64,000 bases of DNA from Psychrosphaera saromensis. Lineage in GTDB: Bacteria; Pseudomonadota; Gammaproteobacteria; Enterobacterales; Alteromonadaceae. Under the pieces are notes generated by a model that did no database searches, had not been told where the DNA came from, and worked only from the letters and a program-made list of their open reading frames with translations. Shown here piece after piece: positions 38,096-46,657 of this stretch (position 1 is the stretch's first letter; each line of letters starts with the position of its first letter). The stretch spans positions 806,001-870,000 of the forward strand of contig NZ_MSCH01000003.1 of NCBI RefSeq assembly GCF_002954545.1. The letters run 5' to 3'. A program made the translations under genes and the position numbers.

Positions 38096-39316
38096 ATGCT
38101 AATTGACCAAACTAAGAGTTTGTTAATGTGTATCTGCGTATGCGGATCATGGTCTATTAGTGCGCAACAAGCCCCACCTCCTAGCTTCCAATCAAGTGAG
38201 CCAATAAGCTGTGAGTTATCAACTCAATTACAAAGTGTAGATGGACATAGAAATAAAAATACGATTATTTCCAGTAACCCACAAGAGTGCATTCTCACTG
38301 ATATTTCCTATTTAGCCGTCAAAGAAGATGAGCAAGAGCCATTACAAAATGCGGAAACAGTAGACGTTAATCTAGAAGACATCGAGAAAGTCGTAGAAGA
38401 AGAAAGATTAAAAGTATTGTTTGTCGATGTGAATAGTGTTGTTGAAGGCGTTGGATACTCAATGGATTGGACGGCCAATCTACTTGATGGTTTGTTTGCC
38501 GAAAATGAAAGTGGAAAAAATAAAGCCAAAACATGGGGGCATTTTATTTTAGGTTGGGAGCCTAGAGAAGGTGAAGTATTTACCGGTGATAGCTTTCCAA
38601 TCAAATTTAAAATAAAAGCAAAGCTGCCCAATTTAGAAAACTCCGTTGAACTAATACTTTCAGACGGTGAAGATGACGACTTTAAGACCTTACCGTATGA
38701 GTCCGTTAAAACAGAAGCATTTAAATTAAGCCAAAGTTCTCTAGGTGCAGCGGTTCGTTTTTTACATACTAAATCAGATAACTTAAGTACTTCAGTACGT
38801 ATAGGTTGGGGAGAAGACCAGTTATATACCAGAGCCTCAGGTACTTACCGACAAAAGTTTTTTGACAGTAGAGTTATCGTTAATTTGCAACCAGCAATAG
38901 AATATTATGTAGCCGATGGTTGGGGTGCACGTTTTTTATTGGATACCGGACTCAAAATAAACAAAACATCTGAAGTTAGGTACAACTTATCATTACGCGA
39001 TTTAGAATCGTATAACTCTTCAGAATGGCGTTCTGGTCTTTTCCAGATAACGGCGCTTACTGATAAATCGGCACTGATCACAGGTATATCGTCATTTGGT
39101 TATATAGAACCGAAAGTTGAACCAATATCCCATAAATTTAGTGTCAGATATCGATTTAACGCATTAAGGAGTTGGTTGTTTTTTGAGATAGAACCCTTTG
39201 TCGAATTAAACAAAGATGACCCTTATGAATCTGAGAGTTATGATCCACTATCGAATGATTTTGTACGTAACACGGGGATATCGTTTCGTATTGAAACCCA
39301 CTATGGTTTCTTATAA
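38096..39316 (+). CDS. Exported protein of unknown function between tat and ubi operons
   Basis: I do not recognise a family. The 406 residues begin with a signal peptide (cleavage likely after SISA, residue 23) and a Pro-rich short stretch (QQAPPPSF). An acidic segment (about 75-100) comes next, then a helix (about 100-130) and a long beta-rich region (about 140-406) with alternating polar/hydrophobic strands such as SVRIGWGEDQLYTRASGTYRQ and HKFSVRYRFNAL. It looks like an outer-membrane or periplasmic beta protein; the last residue is Leu after Phe rather than the usual terminal Phe. It lies on the strand opposite to the ubi and tat genes that flank it. Confidence 0.75.
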   Translation: MLIDQTKSLLMCICVCGSWSISAQQAPPPSFQSSEPISCELSTQLQSVDGHRNKNTIISSNPQECILTDISYLAVKEDEQEPLQNAETVDVNLEDIEKVVEEERLKVLFVDVNSVVEGVGYSMDWTANLLDGLFAENESGKNKAKTWGHFILGWEPREGEVFTGDSFPIKFKIKAKLPNLENSVELILSDGEDDDFKTLPYESVKTEAFKLSQSSLGAAVRFLHTKSDNLSTSVRIGWGEDQLYTRASGTYRQKFFDSRVIVNLQPAIEYYVADGWGARFLLDTGLKINKTSEVRYNLSLRDLESYNSSEWRSGLFQITALTDKSALITGISSFGYIEPKVEPISHKFSVRYRFNALRSWLFFEIEPFVELNKDDPYESESYDPLSNDFVRNTGISFRIETHYGFL

Positions 39317-39453
39317 AGCTTTTAATAAAGGCTTTTATAGATTGAAGCCGCTAATAGCCAAGTACTAGAATCTGATTTTAACAGAGCCTGACTTTAACAG
39401 AACTTAGCTCGGTACAACTAAGTGAATGTAGGTTAATTTAACAGCTGGAATCG

Positions 39454-41124
39454 TTAGCGAATTTTCAACCATACAAGTACCGCATTAAGCATAGTAATAC
39501 TGCCTGCAACGCCCACCGCTAGCTGCCAAATCAAACTATCTAAATTACCAAACATCACAATTAATAAGGATGTGATAAAACCACAAGAAACTAACGTTAA
39601 TTGCAATAAAAAGCGTCTGTGCTGTTTTTGGTGCTCTAGGTATTGTTCAATTAATTCTTGTTTCATTTGAGGCATGTTATTCAATGTGGTTAAACCTGAA
39701 TGCAATATCTCTGGAATTTCGGGGGCCTTTTCTAGCCAATAAGGTAGATTTTCTTTGCTTGATTTAAAAAATGCTTTAAAACCCATTTGCTCTTTTACCC
39801 ATTGTTCTAAAAACGGTTTGGCGGTTTGCCATAAATCTAATTGCGGATAAAGCTGACGTCCCAATCCTTCAACATACAAGAGTGTTTTTTGTAATAATAC
39901 TAATTGCGGCTGAACTTCCATTTCAAACTGTCTCGCAGTATCGAACAAACCAATTAATACTTGAGCGAAGGATATCTCATCTAATGGCTTATTAAATATA
40001 GGGTCGCAGACTGCACGAATAGCAATTTCAAACTCCTCTACATTTATATGACTTGGCACCCAGCCAGATTGCACATGTAATTGCGCCACTCTTAAATAAT
40101 TACGATTAAAAAAGGCGACAAAATTTTCAGCTAAATAACGTTTATCTTGTTCATTTAACGTGCCCATAATCCCAAAGTCGATTCCTATATATTTAGGGTT
40201 ACTATATTCAGGATCATTAGGCTTTTGTTGCTCTATAAAAATATTACCTGGGTGCATATCGGCATGGAAAAAACTGTCTCTAAATACTTGAGTGAAAAAT
40301 ACTCGAACCCCACGTTCTGCCAGATTTTTTAGGTCTGAACCTTGTTGCAGAAGAGCCGCTGTATCAGAAACTGGAATGCCGTAAATACGTTCCATAACCA
40401 ATATTTTTTGAGTAGACAAATCCGGATAAATCTTAGGGATGTATAAATCGTCAGAGTCCGCGAAATTATCTCGTAAACGAATACCATTACTGGCTTCTAA
40501 TTTTAGATTCAGCTCATTTAAAATGGTTTTTTCATATTCTCTTACAACTTCTACCGCTCTAAATCTGTGTGCATCTTTGGTCTTAGATATAAATTTAGCA
40601 AATAGTAACATTAACGAGATATCAGACTTAATTTGGTGTTCTATATTAGGCCTGATCACCTTAATGATAACGCTAATAGGTTGTGATTCGTCTGGTAACT
40701 GTATTTGTGCACCATGTACTTGAGCCATAGACGCCGTTGCAATCGGTTGCTCATCAAATTTGAAAAAGACGTCAGATATTTGGGTGATATTTAATTCTTG
40801 GCAAATCGTATCCAAAACTAAAGAGGTAGCAAAAGGAGTCACTTGATCTTGTAATTTGGTCAGCTCAATACTTAATTGTTCAGATAACAAATCTTTTCGA
40901 GTGGATAGCATCTGACCTAATTTAATCCAAACTGGGCCTAAGTGTTCAAGGGCTATTCTGAGATTATGCGCACTATCGGTTTTCTTTGATGTTTTAGGAT
41001 ACCAAAAACATACAGCAATAAGCGCTTTTAGCAAAAAGGGTATCTTGTGTGATGGGATTAATTCATAAAGACGGTAATAAAGAAAAACATGAATTATTTT
41101 GAAAATACGAGATAGTTTATTCAA
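39454..41124 (-). CDS. ubiB: Ubiquinone biosynthesis protein UbiB (ABC1/ADCK kinase-like)
   Basis: A membrane-associated atypical kinase-like ATPase needed for ubiquinone synthesis. The 556 residues (E. coli 546) hold the ABC1 signature motif LGPVWIKLGQMLSTRKDLL (KxGQ), the Ala-rich loop IATASMAQVHGAQI, and the catalytic block HADMHPGNIF with the DFG-like IGIDFGIMG. Two C-terminal transmembrane helices follow (about 500-555). It begins 17 nt after ubiJ in the minus-strand order ubiE-ubiJ-ubiB, as in E. coli. Confidence 0.95.
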   Translation of the reverse strand: MNKLSRIFKIIHVFLYYRLYELIPSHKIPFLLKALIAVCFWYPKTSKKTDSAHNLRIALEHLGPVWIKLGQMLSTRKDLLSEQLSIELTKLQDQVTPFATSLVLDTICQELNITQISDVFFKFDEQPIATASMAQVHGAQIQLPDESQPISVIIKVIRPNIEHQIKSDISLMLLFAKFISKTKDAHRFRAVEVVREYEKTILNELNLKLEASNGIRLRDNFADSDDLYIPKIYPDLSTQKILVMERIYGIPVSDTAALLQQGSDLKNLAERGVRVFFTQVFRDSFFHADMHPGNIFIEQQKPNDPEYSNPKYIGIDFGIMGTLNEQDKRYLAENFVAFFNRNYLRVAQLHVQSGWVPSHINVEEFEIAIRAVCDPIFNKPLDEISFAQVLIGLFDTARQFEMEVQPQLVLLQKTLLYVEGLGRQLYPQLDLWQTAKPFLEQWVKEQMGFKAFFKSSKENLPYWLEKAPEIPEILHSGLTTLNNMPQMKQELIEQYLEHQKQHRRFLLQLTLVSCGFITSLLIVMFGNLDSLIWQLAVGVAGSITMLNAVLVWLKIR

Positions 41125-41141
41125 TGTATTAGCGCTCTTAA

Positions 41142-41750
41142 TTAATGTTTAGCAATTAGTGAGTTTATTGTAGCTGCTAGTTTGTCCGTTTTGGCAGATA
41201 GCACATCAACCTGATCAATAAAAAGGTTAACTTCATTAAAGTGTGGCGTTAATTTCAGCTCTTCAGTCATTGCTGTTGATAATGTGTAGTCCATATCTTT
41301 AGACTTTATTTTTATGTTACTTGCTAATGCTTTTATGCCCGTCGCTATTTTGTGGGCCATTGCATCGCCAAAATAGCTCGACAACAATTCTTGCCAATCA
41401 ATGTCGTTGTTAATTAACAGCTCTGAAAAACTTTGTGCTATCGCTAAGTCACCGTCTAGTTCCAAATTATCTTGTTTTATTAACTTAGTTAATTGAGATG
41501 CATCCGATAAAGAACGTAAATATTGGCTACTGGTCGTAACAAGACAATCGTAACCATCGATATTTGACGATAGTAGGACTTTATTATTCAACACCTGTAA
41601 TTTTATGTTGAGCGACAAGTCAGTTAAACAAACACTTAAGCTTTTGTTTTCTAATTTAGCTAGCTTTTGGCTTGCTTTATCATCAAACGATAATAATTTG
41701 TTGATGCTTGGCTCAATAAAACTATGAGCCAATTGTTGTAACAATATCAA
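41142..41750 (-). CDS. ubiJ: Ubiquinone biosynthesis accessory factor UbiJ (SCP2 domain)
   Basis: A 202-residue protein (E. coli UbiJ 201) with an N-terminal sterol-carrier-like SCP2 domain thought to hold the hydrophobic quinone precursors within the Ubi complex, and a C-terminal helical tail that pairs with UbiK. The SCP2 part is visible as strands and helices in about 15-130 ([20 protein letters not shown], then [22 protein letters not shown]). The last 40 residues look like coiled coil. It overlaps the end of ubiE by 4 nt. Confidence 0.92.
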   Translation of the reverse strand: MILLQQLAHSFIEPSINKLLSFDDKASQKLAKLENKSLSVCLTDLSLNIKLQVLNNKVLLSSNIDGYDCLVTTSSQYLRSLSDASQLTKLIKQDNLELDGDLAIAQSFSELLINNDIDWQELLSSYFGDAMAHKIATGIKALASNIKIKSKDMDYTLSTAMTEELKLTPHFNEVNLFIDQVDVLSAKTDKLAATINSLIAKH

Positions 41751-42508
41751 AACTTGAAGCCTTTATGTAACGCGACTATACCGCCGGTCATGTTGGTATA
41801 TGACACCTGGTCAAAACCTGCAGTTTCCATCATGGTTTTTAATGTCTCCTGGTCAGGATGCATTCGAATAGATTCAGATAGATATTGATAACTTTCTTTG
41901 TCGCCAGCGATTAATTGACCCATTTCTGGCAGTATTTTGAATGAATAAAAATCATACGCTTTATTAAGCCAAGCTTGTTCTGGTTTGGAAAATTCAAGAA
42001 CTAATAATCTGCCACCGGGCTTTAGCACTCTATATATAGATCTAAGCGCTTCATCTTTATCCGTTACATTACGTAAGCCAAAAGCTATGGTAACTAAATC
42101 AAAGGTATTTTCAGCAAAAGGTAACGCCTGAGCGTTTGCTTGAATGTATTCAACATTGCCAACCACTCCTAAGTTATGCAGTTTTTCACGGCCAACTTTA
42201 ATCATAGAGTCGTTAATGTCGGCAAGTACCACTTTGCCTGTAGGACCAACTGCTTCACTGAATTTACGAGTTAAATCACCAGTACCACCGGCTAAGTCTA
42301 ATACCTTGTTACCTGGGCGAACATTACTCGCGTCTAGAGTGAAACGTTTCCAAAGTCTATGTACACCAAAAGACATTACATCATTCATTATGTCGTATTT
42401 AGCAGCAACCGAATGGAATACATCGGCGACCATAGCTTGTTTTTGTTCTGACTCAATAGTTTTGTAACCAAAGTGAGTAGTAGATTGTTGATTTTTTTCA
42501 GTAGTCAT
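41747..42508 (-). CDS. ubiE: Ubiquinone/menaquinone biosynthesis C-methyltransferase
   Basis: An S-adenosylmethionine-dependent methyltransferase that acts in ubiquinone (and, where present, menaquinone) synthesis. The 253 residues are close to E. coli UbiE (251). Motifs: [20 protein letters not shown], the SAM loop [44 protein letters not shown], and the C-terminal [14 protein letters not shown]. It is the first gene of ubiE-ubiJ-ubiB. Confidence 0.97.
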   Translation of the reverse strand: MTTEKNQQSTTHFGYKTIESEQKQAMVADVFHSVAAKYDIMNDVMSFGVHRLWKRFTLDASNVRPGNKVLDLAGGTGDLTRKFSEAVGPTGKVVLADINDSMIKVGREKLHNLGVVGNVEYIQANAQALPFAENTFDLVTIAFGLRNVTDKDEALRSIYRVLKPGGRLLVLEFSKPEQAWLNKAYDFYSFKILPEMGQLIAGDKESYQYLSESIRMHPDQETLKTMMETAGFDQVSYTNMTGGIVALHKGFKF

Positions 42509-42599
42509 ATTTTTATACAGGCAAGAGTAATTAGGACAAGTGTACTTAAATGTTGGCTTAAAACCAACAATACAGAAGGGATTAGATGATTAAATATTA

Positions 42600-42624
42600 T
42601 AAGAAACACAAGATGTGTTTCTTA
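42600..42624 (-). terminator. Hairpin downstream of the 42633-43637 GGDEF gene
   Basis: AAGAAACACA (42601-42610) pairs perfectly with TGTGTTTCTT (42614-42623) around a 3-base loop, with one more A/T pair outside. On the minus strand it is followed by a T-rich stretch, which suits termination. Confidence 0.6.
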
Positions 42625-42632
42625 ATAGCAGA

Positions 42633-43637
42633 TTAACTTGAGTAAACACGGTTACGGCCAGTTGCTTTTGCCATGCGTAAAGCTGAGGTCGCTTTTTGAA
42701 TGGTGCCGTTTAACCCTAGTGTATGGCAATACTCACTGACGCCAATTGATATGGTGATTTTCGGTAATCTTGCTTTATTTTTAGCATTAACAAATTGTAA
42801 TTTTTCCACACCTAACCGGACTTTTTCTGCAATTTCGTTTGCGCTAGCTGGAGTGGCGTCAGGGATTAACACTAAAAACTCCTCACCTGCTAATCGCACA
42901 GGCAGTCCAGTTTCGGATACATAGCTTTTTATTTTTTGTGCAACTTTAGACAAAATTACGTTGCCAACTGTCATGCCGTAGCTGTCATTAAATTGCTTAA
43001 AGTGATCTAAATTAATCGCAAGTGCTGCAATATTTTGCGTATTGTTTTTTACCCAGATATCGACCGTTTGATTCATCACTGAACGATTATATAAACCCGT
43101 TAATGCGTCAAGTTGGCGGTGCTCATGCAAGTTTTCGATATGCTGTTGTAGTTCTTTTGATTTGGTTTGTGCTTGTTGTAACGCTTTAAATAAAATTTGT
43201 TGTGTGTTTTTTGTGTAAGACGTAGCTTTTATTAATTTATCCACCACTTGTTTAGAGGTTTGTGGATTTGGATCATCGAGCAATAACAAAGCTTCATCCA
43301 AAATGCTGGCGTAAGTCTTACTATCGCGTTGAGCTTTTTGGGAATGCTTTTGAGTAGTGTTGATGATTGAAGAAGTACGACGTAGTATTTTCTCACTGTT
43401 TTCGTCAGAACTAAGCATATATTGACGATACAGCTCTTCCATTAAAAAGGAGTCAATTATGCAGCTATCTTTAATATCGTTATTAATAGCGTCCACAATA
43501 TCAGTGTTTTCTGCGCTAGCGTATTCGTAGGCGACGCTATAATTGATAGGGCTGGCCGCTAATCGGTGTTGCTTTAAAAACACTAGGGCTTTTTGCAATT
43601 TAGATTCAGCTTGCTCGATTGTATCCTGATACATCAT
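42633..43637 (-). CDS. GGDEF-domain protein with AGEEF active-site motif
   Basis: A 334-residue predicted cytoplasmic diguanylate cyclase. The N-terminal helical region (about 1-160; LAASPINYSVAYEYASAE, then coiled-coil-like Gln/Lys-rich helices) is of a type seen in other proteobacterial GGDEF proteins, with unknown input. The C-terminal GGDEF domain has LDALTGLYNRSVMN and NLDHFKQFNDSYG. The active-site motif is AGEEF at 250-254: Ala replaces the first Gly. Such variants can be active, so I cannot call it dead. The RxxD inhibition site is missing (SETG there). It is divergent from the TetR gene. Confidence 0.88.
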   Translation of the reverse strand: MMYQDTIEQAESKLQKALVFLKQHRLAASPINYSVAYEYASAENTDIVDAINNDIKDSCIIDSFLMEELYRQYMLSSDENSEKILRRTSSIINTTQKHSQKAQRDSKTYASILDEALLLLDDPNPQTSKQVVDKLIKATSYTKNTQQILFKALQQAQTKSKELQQHIENLHEHRQLDALTGLYNRSVMNQTVDIWVKNNTQNIAALAINLDHFKQFNDSYGMTVGNVILSKVAQKIKSYVSETGLPVRLAGEEFLVLIPDATPASANEIAEKVRLGVEKLQFVNAKNKARLPKITISIGVSEYCHTLGLNGTIQKATSALRMAKATGRNRVYSS

Positions 43638-43950
43638 TAAATTGGACTCCGGAGAAACAGCTCTTATATTGAATGTATATTCAAGTCGCTATTTTAACGG
43701 TCGCCATGTTAATGGCAATCAAAATACAGAGTTGAATACGCTAATTTTTATTATTGTTATTAGAGCGTATTTACCTGTGATTATTGTCACAATACCCAGT
43801 TAAAAGTGAGTAGGTAATACGGCCTATTGCGTATATATATTATGTAATTGTTTATAAACTAAAATTCTTTTATTTTAAGGTCAAGGAAATACTGTAATAT
43901 TAAGTGCTAATGTAGTAAAAAATTCTTAAACAATTAGTTAGTAGATACTT
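43638..43950. promoter_or_regulatory. Divergent intergenic region with repeated GCGTAT half-sites
   Basis: This 313-base AT-rich stretch between the GGDEF and TetR genes holds no gene. It contains two inverted pairs of ATACG/CGTAT: AATACGCT (43735-43742) with AGCGTATT (43764-43771), and ATACG (43817-43821) with CGTAT (43830-43834). A small hairpin GCCAT-GTTA-ATGGC lies near 43702-43715. The repeated half-sites could be operators of the adjacent TetR regulator, or the first pair a hairpin. No promoter can be fixed by eye. Confidence 0.4.
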
Positions 43951-44625
43951 ATGGAAATTAAAAAAGCTAAAAATCAAAAACAAAAGTTGCAAAGAGTTAA
44001 TGGCATTTTAACGGCTGCAGAAGCTTTATTTATTGAGTCTGGTAATGTTTTGCCATCAGCAATAGAGATAGCTAACAAAGCTGAAGTGGCAAAAGGAACG
44101 CTATATATATACTTCAGAACCAAGGAAGCTATATTTTTAGCATTACTTGAAAGGCACCTACAAAACTGGATTATCTCCGTTGAAACGGAAACTCGTAAGT
44201 ATGAAGCAACGACAGTGGACGATATTTGTGGTTATTTAATTCAGTACTGGGTTGAGAATCCTCAGTTTGGACAGCTTTGTCGTATATCCGACGCTTTGTT
44301 GGAATCACATGTGGATGAAAAAGTGTATACCGCTTTCCATAATAAAACCGTTAATGGTTTAAAACGTATGGTTCCAGCGTTAAAGGATTTAAATCCAGAA
44401 GTCGACTCTAGAGAATGGTTGAACTTACTGCAACGTAGTTATCAAATGCTAACGTTAGCGTGGGTTGAAAGTCATCCTAAGTATCATATCTCCCTGACAA
44501 AAATACCTAAGTTTGAAACCTTAAGTTTCAATTTGTTAAGTCCATTTTGGCAAGAGTTAGTTCAATATAGTAAGCATCAACCTGTTGAGCAAAAAACGGG
44601 CTGGCGTAAGCTCTTAGGGAATTAA
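43951..44625 (+). CDS. TetR-family transcriptional regulator
   Basis: A 224-residue regulator with an N-terminal helix-turn-helix (about residues 15-62): ILTAAEALFIESG, then IEIANKAEVAKGTLYIYFRTKEAIFLALL, which is a standard TetR recognition helix. The C-terminal ligand domain (about 70-205) is of no type I can name; the ligand is unknown. It begins an apparent operon with the K+ channel gene (2 nt downstream) and tesB. It probably controls its own operon and perhaps the divergent GGDEF gene. Confidence 0.92.
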   Translation: MEIKKAKNQKQKLQRVNGILTAAEALFIESGNVLPSAIEIANKAEVAKGTLYIYFRTKEAIFLALLERHLQNWIISVETETRKYEATTVDDICGYLIQYWVENPQFGQLCRISDALLESHVDEKVYTAFHNKTVNGLKRMVPALKDLNPEVDSREWLNLLQRSYQMLTLAWVESHPKYHISLTKIPKFETLSFNLLSPFWQELVQYSKHQPVEQKTGWRKLLGN

Positions 44626-44627
44626 AT

Positions 44628-45701
44628 TTGTTCATTAATAGATTAGCTATATTGTTACGGAAACACTTTATACATGTTTCTTGGATGTCCATTTTTTCTC
44701 TTTTGTGCTTTCACGCGATTCTAAGTTGGTTGTTATTATATTGGGCGCAAGAGTATGAATTAACTAACCTTAGTTCATATATTTATTATTATGTAGTGAC
44801 GACAAGTACCGTGGGTTATGGGGACTTAAGTCCGTCATCCTTTGAAGGGAAGTTAGTAGTAGCATTGGTTCAAATTCCGTTAGGGCTCGCTATATTTGCG
44901 GCTTTACTTGGTAAGTTGGGACGTTCAGTTAGTAGAGTATTGAGACAGGTTATGACAGGCACAAAAGATTTTAGTGAAGAAGACTCACATATATTAATTT
45001 TTGGATGGCATGAAGGCCGTACAGAAAAAATGATTAAACACATACTCGGTGATCACAAACGTCAAAAACGTAAAATATTACTTTGTGTCACTAATGAATT
45101 AGAGCATCCATTTTTCCATAATCCGCTGGTGGAATTTGCAAAATTACAGTCGATGACTCAAGACGAAGAGTTAACTCGAGTTGCCGTTGCTAAAGCCGAT
45201 AGAATTATTGTTGATTGTGATAATGATGATCAAACATTCACTTGTGCATTGAAGCTTAGCTCTTTAGTTAAAGATGGATGTCATATTAGTGCAAACTTCA
45301 GTGACGATACAAAAATTGAAATGTTAAATCGTTACACTAAAAACATCGAGAGTAACTCATCGAAAACGGCAGAGATTTTAGTACGTTCCATGCAAGACCC
45401 AGGAAGTAGCCGTTTACAAGAAGAGATGATGTCCACATTAACGGGGAACACTCAATTCTCTACTCAAATGCCTTTGGATATAGCGACACATAAATTTGGC
45501 GATTTGTTCTTCCATCTAAAGCAATATCATAATGCTATTTTATTGGCGGTTGCCGAAGACCGTATCGGCGTTAAAATGCATTTAAATCCGAGCAACGACT
45601 TTAGTGTTATGCCTGGCCAAGTTTTACATTACGTATCAAATGAAAGAATTATTGCCGATGAAATTGAGTGGGCAAAAATAGCAGTTAGAGAATTATTATG
45701 A
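44628..45701 (+). CDS. Two-TM potassium channel with cytoplasmic RCK-like domain
   Basis: A 357-residue predicted K+ channel. It has a first helix (about 18-37), a pore helix and selectivity filter TTSTVGYGDLSPSS (TVGYGD is the canonical K+ filter), a second helix (about 72-93), then a cytoplasmic TrkA-N/RCK-like domain from about 119 (HILIFGWHEGR, a variant of the GxGxxG loop, and ADRIIVDCDNDDQ). The start is TTG, supported by AGGGA 7 bases upstream; the next ATG (44685) would cut into the first helix. It follows TetR by 2 nt and overlaps tesB by 4 nt (ATGA). Confidence 0.9.
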   Translation: MFINRLAILLRKHFIHVSWMSIFSLLCFHAILSWLLLYWAQEYELTNLSSYIYYYVVTTSTVGYGDLSPSSFEGKLVVALVQIPLGLAIFAALLGKLGRSVSRVLRQVMTGTKDFSEEDSHILIFGWHEGRTEKMIKHILGDHKRQKRKILLCVTNELEHPFFHNPLVEFAKLQSMTQDEELTRVAVAKADRIIVDCDNDDQTFTCALKLSSLVKDGCHISANFSDDTKIEMLNRYTKNIESNSSKTAEILVRSMQDPGSSRLQEEMMSTLTGNTQFSTQMPLDIATHKFGDLFFHLKQYHNAILLAVAEDRIGVKMHLNPSNDFSVMPGQVLHYVSNERIIADEIEWAKIAVRELL

Positions 45702-46573
45702 GTCAACAAGCATTAGAAACACTCTTAAGTCATCTTAAGTTAGAAAAAATTGAAGAAGGTTTGTACCGAGGTCAAAGTCAGGCATTAGGTTTCGGTCGAG
45801 TGTTTGGTGGACAGGTTATTGGTCAAGCATTAAGTGCGGCTAAAGAAACCGTGGAAAATCGTTTTGTACATTCGTTCCATAGTTATTTCTTACGTGAAGG
45901 GAACGATCAAAGCCCAATAGTTTATGAAGTAGAAAGTATCCGTGATGGCGGTTCTTTTAGTACTCGTAGAGTAAGAGCGATTCAATTTGGTAAGACCATA
46001 TTTTATATGACAGCTTCGTTTCAAACCGAAGGTGAAGGCTACGATCATCAGTCAGTTATGCCAGACGTTATCGGTCCTGAAAGTTTAATTTCCGAGTTAG
46101 ATTTCTATAAGCAAAATTTAGATAAAATACCTGAACAGTTTCACGCTAAAGCATTGGCAGATAAGCCAATTGAAATGCGTCATGTTCAGCAATTCAATCC
46201 GTTTAATCCACATAAAATGGAACCAGCGTGCCAAACCTGGATTAAAGCTAGCGGTGTTTTACCTGAAGATCCTCGTGTTCACCGTTATTTATTATCTTAT
46301 GCGTCAGATTTTACTTTTTTACCAACGGCGTTATTGCCGCATGGCGAAAGTTTTATGCAACCAAAAATGCAAGTGGCGACGTTAGATCATTCAATGTGGT
46401 TTCATCGACCATTTAAAATGGATGAATGGATTTTATTTAGTAAAGAAAGCACCAGTGCTAGTGGCGGTAGAGGCTTAGTGCGTGGGCAGTTTTTCAATCA
46501 AAAAGGCGAACTGATTGCATCGGCAATGCAAGAGGGTCTAATAAGAAATCACGAGAAGTTTCCTCGCAAATAG
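45698..46573 (+). CDS. tesB: Acyl-CoA thioesterase II
   Basis: Hydrolyses acyl-CoA to free fatty acid and CoA. The 291 residues (E. coli TesB 286) form a double hot-dog fold. The first half has QSQALGFGRVFGGQVIGQALSAA and HSFHSYFLREG; the second has LLSYASDFTFLPTALLPHG, the conserved Asp in ATLDHSMWFHRPF, and RGLVRGQFFNQKGELIASAMQEGL. The ATG overlaps the stop of the channel gene, so translation is coupled. A hairpin closes the operon. Confidence 0.95.
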   Translation: MSQQALETLLSHLKLEKIEEGLYRGQSQALGFGRVFGGQVIGQALSAAKETVENRFVHSFHSYFLREGNDQSPIVYEVESIRDGGSFSTRRVRAIQFGKTIFYMTASFQTEGEGYDHQSVMPDVIGPESLISELDFYKQNLDKIPEQFHAKALADKPIEMRHVQQFNPFNPHKMEPACQTWIKASGVLPEDPRVHRYLLSYASDFTFLPTALLPHGESFMQPKMQVATLDHSMWFHRPFKMDEWILFSKESTSASGGRGLVRGQFFNQKGELIASAMQEGLIRNHEKFPRK

Positions 46574-46586
46574 TATGTATGAATAG

Positions 46587-46623
46587 TTTCCACCAGTTAA
46601 CTAAACTTGTTAGCTGGTGGAAA
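46587..46623. terminator. Hairpin between convergent tesB and plsB
   Basis: TTTCCACCAG (46587-46596) pairs with CTGGTGGAAA (46614-46623), extended inside by TTAAC/GTTAG with one G-U pair, giving a 15-bp stem with a 7-base loop. Short T/A runs on both sides; it probably serves both genes. Confidence 0.7.
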
Positions 46624-46657
46624 TATAATTTATTAAGTCTGCCTAGTTATAAAAAGC

